The notes beneath the pieces were generated by a model. That model ran no database searches, had not been told where the DNA came from, and saw nothing but the letters and a program-made list of their open reading frames with translations. The translations under genes and the position numbers were made by a program. 20,007 nucleotides of DNA, taken from Dactylosporangium sp. AC04546 (GTDB lineage Bacteria > Actinomycetota > Actinomycetes > Mycobacteriales > Micromonosporaceae). Location of the stretch: contig NZ_JAHYSG010000167.1 in the NCBI RefSeq assembly GCF_022095675.1, forward strand, positions 1 through 20,007, given 5' to 3'. Position 1 is the stretch's first letter, and every line of letters begins with the position of its first letter. Shown piece after piece: positions 15,592-20,007 of this stretch.

Positions 15592-16254
15592 ATGACTGTC
15601 GATCACCAGCCCCTCCGCGTCGTCCTCTGCGACGTCAACGCGAAGGTCGTGCAGGCCTGGCTCTCCGCCTTCGCCGACGCCGCGGACGTGCAGATCACCA
15701 AGGGCTCGATCGTCGACCAGCAGGTCGACGCCTGGGTCAGCCCGACGAACTCCCACGGCCGGATGGACGGCGGCGTCGACGCCGTCATCAAGCGCCACCT
15801 CGGCGCCGGTATCCAGATGCGCGTGCAGAAGGCGATCCGCGCGCAGTTCGGCGCCTCGCTGCCCATCGGCGGCGCGGTCTGCGTGGCGTCGGGCGCGGCG
15901 AACCCGCGGTACCTCATCTCGACCCCGACGATGAACGCGTCCGTGGAGGACGTGAGCGAGACGCTGAACGTCGCCCTCGCCTGCGCCGCCGCCTTCCAGG
16001 CCATCCACATGCAGAACGACCGGGAGCCCGGCAGCATCCGCTCGGTGGCCCTGGTGGGCATGGGCGCCGCGACGGGCAGTGTCCCGCCCCAGGTCTGCGC
16101 CAACCTGATGTGGGCGGGACACGCCCTGTTCCAGGACTACGCGTTCCGCGACTACGACGACCTGCGCGCGACCGTCGTGGGCCAGCTCGCCGACATCGAG
16201 TCCCGCCCGCAGACCGAGCGGGTCCGCATCACGCCCCCGGCCACCCGTCGCTAG
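15592..16254 (+). CDS. Stand-alone macrodomain protein (putative ADP-ribosyl hydrolase or reader)
   Basis: A 220-residue cytosolic protein that is essentially one macrodomain. Family features in order: a core strand and GSIVDQQVDAWVSPTNS (38-54), where Asn53 is in the place of the conserved Asn of the VNAAN-type motif; the ribose loop DGGVDAVIKRHLG (59-71); PIGGAVCVASGAA (91-103); and the second phosphate loop LVGMGAATG (154-162). Macrodomains bind ADP-ribose, and many hydrolyse it from proteins or nucleic acids, as DarG does for DNA marked by DarT. It is divergent from the UDG/ART gene, so I infer it reverses or senses that enzyme's mark, as an antidote. ATG 15592 has only a weak GTGAG nearby and a possible -10 ending 12 bases away, so translation may be leaderless. 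It is convergent with the methyltransferase gene 30 bp downstream. Confidence 0.87.
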   Translation: MTVDHQPLRVVLCDVNAKVVQAWLSAFADAADVQITKGSIVDQQVDAWVSPTNSHGRMDGGVDAVIKRHLGAGIQMRVQKAIRAQFGASLPIGGAVCVASGAANPRYLISTPTMNASVEDVSETLNVALACAAAFQAIHMQNDREPGSIRSVALVGMGAATGSVPPQVCANLMWAGHALFQDYAFRDYDDLRATVVGQLADIESRPQTERVRITPPATRR

Positions 16255-16264
16255 GCACAGCTTT

Positions 16265-16285
16265 TTTCGTCTTTCGTCTTTCGTC
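16265..16285. repeat. Three perfect copies of TTTCGTC
   Basis: Three head-to-tail TTTCGTC units, preceded by three further T, in the gap between the macrodomain stop and the convergent methyltransferase stop; the last copy runs into the TGA (16284-16286). It is unusually T-rich for this genome and may aid termination on the plus strand. Confidence 0.8.
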
Positions 16286-17201
16286 AGAGGGACCTCGCCA
16301 GCGAGCGGACGTGGCGGGCGTCCGTGCCGCAGCAGCCGCCGAAGACGGTCAGCCACGGCAGGGCGTCGCGCAGGCCGCGGTGCAGCGGGCCGAACCCGGC
16401 CGGGTCGCCGGCGTCCAGCGTCGGTGCCTCGTCGAGCTCGGCGTGGCTGAGGCGGGAGGCGTTGGAGCGCAGGCCGCGGATGCGGTGCGTCCAGGCGGCC
16501 TGCGGGTCCAGCACCGCCGCGAAGTGGTCGGGGTGGGCGCAGTTGAGCATGTAGTACGCCGGGTACCCGTCGGTCGCCTCGTCCACGCGGGCGACCGCCT
16601 CGGCGAGCGGCATGCCGACCGGGAGCGTGCCGTCGGTCTCGACCGTGAAGGAGATGACCGCCGGCAGCCCCGCGTCCCGGGCCGCGCGGGCGACACCGAT
16701 CGCCTCCTCCGGGTACCCCATCGTGATCGCGGTGACGAGGTCGGCGCCGCGGAGCTGACGGATCTGCGTGCTGTGGTACTCGGTGGCGGCGTCGGTGTCC
16801 ATCAGCTGCTCCGGGCGGTAGCCGTCGCTGCGCGGGCCGACGCAGCCGCTCACCACGACCGGCCGGCCGGTGGGCTGCTCGTCGCGCAGCCGCAGGAGCA
16901 GCTCGACCGCCTGCCGGTTGGCCCGGGCCAGGCCGTCGGCGTCGTAGCCGAGCTTCGCCGCCCAGTCCGGGTTGGCCCGCCAGGTCGCCGACTCCAGCAC
17001 CAGGCCGGTGCCGGCCTCGGCGGCGACCGCCAGGTACTCGCGGAAGTACCCGTCGAGCAGCCGGGTGCCGTCCTCGGTGGACAGCAGCGTGAACGCGGCG
17101 AACTCGGGCAGCTCCGCGCCCTTGTTGAAGATGAGGTCGGTCTCGATGCCGCCGTCGGCCAGGAACACGTCCGGGCCGAGCTGCGGAAGTTCGTGGGTCA
17201 T
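16284..17201 (-). CDS. mmuM: Homocysteine S-methyltransferase
   Basis: A 305-residue cytosolic zinc enzyme of the MmuM/BHMT barrel family, which moves a methyl group from a donor such as S-methylmethionine to homocysteine to give methionine. The start LADGGIETDLIF (14-25) is a variant of the family's N-terminal DGG/GT(E/D) block. The zinc-binding cysteines are all present: Cys221 in LNCAHP, and Cys290-Cys291 in FGGCCGT. Length fits the family. ATG 17201 is chosen because GGAG lies seven bases upstream and the open frame before it has non-coding composition. The ATG overlaps the TGA of a small upstream ORF as ATGA, so translation is probably coupled. The methyl donor is not readable; the mmuM name is by family, not by proven substrate. 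Confidence 0.88.
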   Translation of the reverse strand: MTHELPQLGPDVFLADGGIETDLIFNKGAELPEFAAFTLLSTEDGTRLLDGYFREYLAVAAEAGTGLVLESATWRANPDWAAKLGYDADGLARANRQAVELLLRLRDEQPTGRPVVVSGCVGPRSDGYRPEQLMDTDAATEYHSTQIRQLRGADLVTAITMGYPEEAIGVARAARDAGLPAVISFTVETDGTLPVGMPLAEAVARVDEATDGYPAYYMLNCAHPDHFAAVLDPQAAWTHRIRGLRSNASRLSHAELDEAPTLDAGDPAGFGPLHRGLRDALPWLTVFGGCCGTDARHVRSLARSL

Positions 17202-17338
17202 GGGGTCGCTCCAAACGGTCGCAGTGTGGTCGGGTCGAGGTCGCGGACGCTGCAGCGGCCCAGTTGGGTGAGGATGTCGCGGGCCTCGGCCGTGAGGGCC
17301 GCCAGTCCGGCGGCCGTGATCTGTCCGATCGTGTCCAC
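17198..17338 (-). CDS. Small unknown ORF coupled to the methyltransferase gene
   Basis: A 46-residue frame from GTG 17338 (65 residues if TTG 17395 is used) that ends with TGA overlapping the methyltransferase ATG as ATGA. Third codon positions are about four-fifths G/C and the sequence has a sensible amphipathic helix (TAAGLAALTAEARDILTQLG) with a DLDPTTLRPFG tail, unlike the Arg/His/Gly-rich noise of other frames. No clear ribosome site precedes GTG 17338. I do not recognise it. It could be a real small protein or a leader peptide whose translation feeds the methyltransferase start. Confidence 0.5.
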   Translation of the reverse strand: MDTIGQITAAGLAALTAEARDILTQLGRCSVRDLDPTTLRPFGATP

Positions 17339-17380
17339 GTGCCAGGTGCACGGACCGGACCGCCGATCGGTTCGGATGTG

Positions 17381-17398
17381 ACATTTCCCGGACAATGT
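17381..17398. promoter_or_regulatory. Candidate operator dyad between the small ORFs
   Basis: ACATTTCCCGGACAATGT is an 18-bp dyad (ACATT-N2-CCGG-N2-AATGT, 14 of 18 positions symmetric). It lies in AT-richer DNA between the minus-strand methyltransferase unit and the plus-strand acidic ORF, where divergent promoters are expected. The binding protein is unknown. Confidence 0.4.
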
Positions 17399-17425
17399 TT
17401 CGCCGGCGTCGATGTGGGTACGCCG

Positions 17426-17551
17426 ATGATCATGGAAACCAACAGCACCGCGAACGAAGAGCAGGAGCCGGAGGAGGACCTCGCCTGGCTCGTGCTGGAG
17501 CGCGACCCGATCCCGGCCGGGCCGCACGCGGACCGGCGGTTCGTCCTCTAG
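17426..17551 (+). CDS. Small acidic unknown protein
   Basis: A 41-residue frame from ATG 17426 (ATG 17432 gives 39). It has an acidic N-terminal half (NEEQEPEED), a hydrophobic AWLVL patch, and a tail PIPAGPHADRRFVL. Almost every third codon position is G or C, so it is probably translated despite its size. No good ribosome site precedes either ATG. It is divergent from the methyltransferase unit, and its TAG is shared with the convergent HxlR gene in one CTAG. I do not recognise a family; the acidic-leader-then-tail shape is like some peptide precursors, but no modifying enzyme is in view. Confidence 0.5.
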   Translation: MIMETNSTANEEQEPEEDLAWLVLERDPIPAGPHADRRFVL

Positions 17552-18006
17552 CTCACCGCGGCGCCCGGGCCCGGCAGCACGTCCACGTCCGTGGCGTGCA
17601 TCGGGCCACCGCAGGTCGAGCACACCGGCTCGACGTGGGCGACCTGGCCGCACGCCCGGTGGCGGTACAGCACCGGCGGCCCCGCCTCGCCGGCCGTCCA
17701 GCGGTCGCCCCAACGCACCATGACCATGAGCAGATCGCACAGTTCCGCGCCCTTCCCGGTGAGCACGTACTCGTGGCGCACGGGTCGGCTGGAGTACTCC
17801 CGTCGCTCCAGGATGCCCTGCTCGGCCAGCCAGGCCAGGCGCTGGGTGAGCACCTTGCGGGAGATGCCGAGGTCGCGCTGGAGCTGGTCGAAGCGGTTGA
17901 TGCCCACGTAGACGTCCCGCAGGATCAGCGGCGACCAGGGCTCCCCGATGACGTCGAGGGTCCGGGCGATCGAGCACGCCATGTCGGCGAACTGTGTGCG
18001 CTGCAT
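17548..18006 (-). CDS. HxlR-family transcriptional regulator
   Basis: A 152-residue winged-helix DNA-binding protein of the HxlR family, which acts as dimers and often senses reactive electrophiles or redox state. The family block CSIARTLDVIGEPWSPLILRD runs from 11 to 31, with the recognition helix near GISRKVLTQRLAWL (47-60) and the wing at about 65-85. Cys11 lies where redox-sensing HxlR proteins such as YodB and HypR carry their N-terminal cysteine. A C-terminal tail with Cys119, Cys129 and Cys132 (CSTCGG) may form a small metal site. ATG 18006 is chosen because the frame before it crosses the operator; a TATCAT -10 at 18015-18020 implies a nearly leaderless transcript. It is divergent from DUF899 across a perfect inverted repeat, so it probably controls both genes. 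Its stop overlaps that of the acidic ORF. Confidence 0.9.
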   Translation of the reverse strand: MQRTQFADMACSIARTLDVIGEPWSPLILRDVYVGINRFDQLQRDLGISRKVLTQRLAWLAEQGILERREYSSRPVRHEYVLTGKGAELCDLLMVMVRWGDRWTAGEAGPPVLYRHRACGQVAHVEPVCSTCGGPMHATDVDVLPGPGAAVS

Positions 18007-18019
18007 GGTCACCGATGAT

Positions 18020-18068
18020 AGTTCCCTCAGGAGACTCATTGGTGTAGCGTGAGTCTCCTGAGGGAACT
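18020..18068. promoter_or_regulatory. Perfect 19-bp inverted repeat, likely HxlR operator
   Basis: AGTTCCCTCAGGAGACTCA (18020-18038) and its exact reverse complement (18050-18068) flank an 11-base spacer. Each arm also contains its own 17-bp dyad of the form AGT-N2-CCT-N-AGG-N2-ACT, centred at 18028 and 18060, 32 bp or about three helical turns apart. The arms overlap a TATCAT -10 on the minus strand and TAGCGT (18045-18050) lies in the spacer as a candidate -10 on the plus strand. This fits two regulator dimers bound side by side. Confidence 0.75.
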
Positions 18069-18092
18069 TTCTTCTTGATGGGGGTGTACTGC

Positions 18093-18761
18093 ATGAGCAG
18101 GCCACAGGTCGTGACCGCGGACGAGTGGCGGGCCGCCCGGGACGCGTTGCTCGTCCGGGAGAAGGAGCTCACGCACGCGCTCGACGAGCTCGCCGCCCGG
18201 CGGCGCCGGCTGCCGATGGTCCGGCTGACCGAGCCGTACCGCTTCACCGCGCCCGACGGCGCCACGGTGGGCCTGGTGGACCTCTTCGCCGGCGCCCGGC
18301 AGCTCGTCACGTACCACTACATGCTCGAACCCGGCCAGGACCACGTGTGCGGCGGCTGCGCCACGTTCACCGACAACCTTCCGGAGCACGCCCAGGAGCA
18401 CCTGCGGGCCCGCGACACCCGGCTGATCCTGATGTCCCGCGGGCCGCAGTCCGAGATCCAGCCGATGCGGCAGCGGATGGGCTGGCCGCTGCCGTGGTAC
18501 TCGTCCTACGGCAGCACCTACAACGACGACCTGGGCCTGGGTGGCGGCTTCGGCCTGAGCGTCCTGCTGCGCGACGGCGACGAGGTCTTCCTGACCTACT
18601 TCACGACGGCCCGCGGCGTCGACCGCCTGCGGCTGGACTTCAACCTGCTCGACCTGACCCCATACGGCCGGCAGGAGGCCTGGGAGGACTCGCCGCAGGG
18701 CTGGCCGCAGACCCCGACGATGCAGTGGCTGCGCCCGCACGACGAATACGGGGTGTGGTGA
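18093..18761 (+). CDS. DUF899 thioredoxin-like family protein
   Basis: A 222-residue cytosolic protein of the DUF899 family, distant thioredoxin-fold proteins of unknown reaction. The typical opening VVTADEWRAARDALLVREKELTHALDEL region (6-33) is followed by the RRLPMVRL segment, the DLFAGARQLVTYHYML strand-loop (63-78) and Cys86-Gly-Gly-Cys89, the redox-type CxxC. The C-terminal FNLLDLTPYGRQE (183-195) is also family-like. ATG 18093 is chosen for GGGGG eight bases upstream; earlier in-frame TTG 18075 and ATG 18078 lack one. Its TGA overlaps the next ATG (TGATG), so the two genes are translationally coupled. It is probably controlled by the divergent HxlR regulator, hinting at a redox or electrophile response. 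Confidence 0.9.
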   Translation: MSRPQVVTADEWRAARDALLVREKELTHALDELAARRRRLPMVRLTEPYRFTAPDGATVGLVDLFAGARQLVTYHYMLEPGQDHVCGGCATFTDNLPEHAQEHLRARDTRLILMSRGPQSEIQPMRQRMGWPLPWYSSYGSTYNDDLGLGGGFGLSVLLRDGDEVFLTYFTTARGVDRLRLDFNLLDLTPYGRQEAWEDSPQGWPQTPTMQWLRPHDEYGVW

Positions 18762-19153
18762 TGAGCCCGCTTCCCGAGGGCGTGGCCCGCCTGGTCGACG
18801 GCGTCAACTACGCCCACGTCGCGACGGTGCTCCCGTCCGGCGCCCCGCACTCGGTCCCGGTCTGGATCGACCGCGAGGGCGACCGCCTGGCGGTCCTCAC
18901 ATCGCTGGGCTCCCGCAAGGCCCGCAACCTGACCCGCGACCCCCGGGTGGCGATCTCCATCATCGACCACGACCGTCCACAGGCGACGGCCCTGATCCGG
19001 GGCCGCCTGACGACGGTCCTGGACGGCGACGAGGGCTGGAAGGTCATCGACCGCATCGCGGCGAAGTACACGGGCGACCCGTACCCGCTGCGCACGGACC
19101 GCGTGGTCCTGCTCTTCGAGGCCGACCGCGCCGACGCCTACGACTTCGGCTAG
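18761..19153 (+). CDS. PPOX-class flavin/F420-dependent protein
   Basis: A 130-residue split-barrel protein of the pyridoxamine-phosphate-oxidase-like class. In actinobacteria such short members are often F420-dependent reductases or F420-binding proteins. Typical features are LVDGVNYAHVATVLPSGAPHSVPVW (11-35), the strand LAVLTSLGSRKARNLTRDPRVAISI (43-67) with the cofactor-phosphate contacts expected around SRKARN, and the ALIRGRLTTV strand (77-86). The ATG at 18761 shares one base with the stop of the DUF899 gene. Expression with a CxxC protein under an HxlR regulator suggests a role in redox detoxification. Whether FMN or F420 is used is not decided by sequence. Confidence 0.9.
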   Translation: MSPLPEGVARLVDGVNYAHVATVLPSGAPHSVPVWIDREGDRLAVLTSLGSRKARNLTRDPRVAISIIDHDRPQATALIRGRLTTVLDGDEGWKVIDRIAAKYTGDPYPLRTDRVVLLFEADRADAYDFG

Positions 19154-19692
19154 GGCAGTTGGTACTCCCAGCCCTCGGCCCGCCACTCGAACTCGGACCC
19201 GACCAGGTCGCGCACCGTGCGCCCGGTGGTCACGTGCTCCAGGGCGCGGTACGTCGCGAGGTGCCCGATGAGCATGATCCGCGTCCCGGCCCACCGGGTC
19301 GGCAGGTCGGCGAGGCAGCGGGCCACCCGGGCGATCGCCTGCGCGTGGCTCTCGCCGCCGCCGGGGTACGGCCGGTCGCAGTAGTCCAGGCGGTCCCGCT
19401 TGACGTCGGCCCCCGGGGAGCCGTTGCGGGCGCCGAAGTCGCACTCGCGCAGGCGCCAGTCGTGCAGGATCGGCAGGCCGGTGCCGCCGAACGCGATCTC
19501 GGCCGTCTCCGCCGCGCGCCGGAGGTCCGAGGTGAAGACCGCCGCGATGCCGTCGTCGCGGCGCCGGCGCCCCAGGTCGGCGGCGTTGCGCCGGCCGCGG
19601 TCGCTGAGGCGGCCGGGCAGCCAGCCGGTCGCGATCCCGCGCTCGTTGTCCTCGCTCAATGCGTGTGTCTCGAACACCACATCGATCGCCAT
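19150..19692 (-). CDS. Histidine phosphatase family protein
   Basis: A 180-residue protein of the phosphoglycerate-mutase-like histidine phosphatase superfamily. Expected catalytic positions are His10 (ETHALSEDNERG, 8-19), Arg58 (SDLRRAAETA, 55-64), Glu83 (LRECDFG, 81-87) and His144 (GHLATYRALE, 143-152). The usual RHG signature is changed to THA, so the first catalytic Arg is Thr. GWLPGRLSDRGRRNA (23-37) matches the gW.d..Lt.rGr.qA block. Substrate is unknown for this subgroup. ATG 19692 has a TAGG-type site eight to nine bases upstream. It is convergent with the PPOX gene, both ending in one CTAG. Confidence 0.88.
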   Translation of the reverse strand: MAIDVVFETHALSEDNERGIATGWLPGRLSDRGRRNAADLGRRRRDDGIAAVFTSDLRRAAETAEIAFGGTGLPILHDWRLRECDFGARNGSPGADVKRDRLDYCDRPYPGGGESHAQAIARVARCLADLPTRWAGTRIMLIGHLATYRALEHVTTGRTVRDLVGSEFEWRAEGWEYQLP

Positions 19693-19765
19693 CGCACAAA
19701 CCTACCGGCCGGGGCGCGGTCTCCCGGCTGGAAGGGCGCTGGGGCGGCGATCCACATCGGACGGT

Positions 19766-19823
19766 CCATGATCAAGGGAAGCATCTGGCTGTCATGGCGA
19801 CCAGATCGTTCCCACGATCATGG
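19766..19823. repeat. 23-bp imperfect palindrome with 12-base loop
   Basis: Arms 19766-19788 and 19801-19823 pair at 19 of 23 positions, in blocks of 8, 5 and 6 bp separated by two 2-base mismatches. The outer block is CCATGATC, the inner block ATCTGG, and the loop is CTGTCATGGCGA. The structure is far better than chance and is not next to a stop codon, so it looks more like a dispersed REP-type element or a protein-binding or RNA structure than a terminator. Confidence 0.75.
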
Positions 19824-19865
19824 GGCCGGCGCAGCGGGCGGCGCGGTGCCCTCCATCGGACGCCC

Positions 19866-19910
19866 GGCCGCCACGGCCGCCACGGCCGCCGCGGCCGCCA
19901 CGGCCGCCAC
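19866..19910. repeat. Five copies of a 9-bp tandem repeat GGCCGCCAC
   Basis: Units at 19866, 19875, 19884, 19893 and 19902; the third copy reads GGCCGCCGC, the rest are identical. Length 45 bp, a slippage-prone microsatellite in non-coding DNA. Confidence 0.9.
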
Positions 19911-19968
19911 GGGCCTCCGGCGCGGCCGGAGGTCGCGGGTCCTTGGGACGACGGCGATGGCAGCGTCC

Positions 19969-19998
19969 GTGCCGCCGGGGCGGATGCCCCGGCGGCAC
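19969..19998. terminator. Perfect 13-bp hairpin at the window edge
   Basis: GTGCCGCCGGGGC pairs perfectly with GCCCCGGCGGCAC across the 4-base loop GGAT. Nothing in the window ends here on the plus strand, so it probably terminates a minus-strand gene lying just beyond 20007. Confidence 0.55.
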
Positions 19999-20007
19999 GA
20001 GCGGTGT

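Larger units (their letters stand above)
19693..20007. other. Non-coding right edge of the window
   Basis: No convincing gene in 315 bp. It should hold the promoter of the histidine phosphatase gene at its left end, then a long imperfect hairpin, a 9-bp tandem repeat and a terminator-like hairpin. A 68-codon minus-strand frame (19792-19998) is mostly made by the tandem repeat and was not accepted. Confidence 0.6.

Noticed and set aside
18075..18092. Earlier TTG/ATG start for the DUF899 gene
   Set aside because: No ribosome site; GGGGG is correctly spaced only for ATG 18093, where the family's usual N-terminus begins.
17198..18310. 370-codon minus-strand frame
   Set aside because: Most of it crosses the HxlR gene in another frame and the operator; only its last 46 codons look like coding sequence and were kept as a small ORF.
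19792..19998. 68-codon frame with an RGG-like run
   Set aside because: The run is made by the 9-bp tandem repeat, and the frame spans a hairpin and has no ribosome site.
1..20007. Mobile element or prophage explanation for the unusual middle block
   Set aside because: No transposase, integrase, terminal inverted repeats, tRNA attachment site or phage structural gene could be seen.

Overview
This is about 20 kb of very GC-rich (roughly 70-73 %) chromosomal DNA with strong G/C third-position bias, GTG starts, and hairpin terminators without U-tracts. This points to a filamentous actinomycete. The family mix (CE15 esterase with CBM2, PQQ-type sugar dehydrogenase with discoidin domains, PPOX/F420 enzyme, DUF899) would fit Micromonosporaceae, but the genus is inference. 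No tRNA, rRNA, CRISPR array, transposase or phage gene was seen.

Left third (1-10730): an export and biomass module. Reading right to left on the minus strand there is a secreted CE15 glucuronoyl-esterase-like enzyme with a CBM2 cellulose-binding domain, a secreted glucose/sorbosone-dehydrogenase-like protein with a PKD domain and four discoidin domains, and an MMPL/RND-type membrane transporter. Divergent from the esterase is a secreted protein made of seven ~105-residue repeats, each with four cysteines. These fit extracellular work on plant-type polysaccharide.

Middle (10730-16254): the most unusual part, two back-to-back divergent gene pairs. Pair one is a STAND-type NTPase with TPR-like repeats, facing a small two-pass membrane protein with a coiled coil. 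Pair two is a 536-residue protein that joins a family-1 uracil-DNA-glycosylase-like domain (catalytic Asp replaced by Asn) to an R-S-ExE ADP-ribosyltransferase domain, facing a stand-alone macrodomain protein. An ADP-ribose writer divergent from an eraser-type domain across an 82-bp gap with an inverted repeat is my main candidate for an undescribed toxin/antitoxin-like or defence system.

Right third (16284-19692): housekeeping and redox genes. There is a homocysteine S-methyltransferase coupled by ATGA overlap to a small upstream ORF, a tiny acidic ORF, and an HxlR regulator. The regulator is divergent from a DUF899 thioredoxin-like gene followed by a PPOX/F420-type gene, with a perfect 19-bp inverted repeat as likely operator. 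A histidine-phosphatase-family gene follows. Two convergent pairs end on a shared CTAG that gives a TAG stop to both strands. The last 315 bp hold no convincing gene but do hold a 23-bp imperfect hairpin, a five-copy 9-bp repeat and a terminator-like hairpin.
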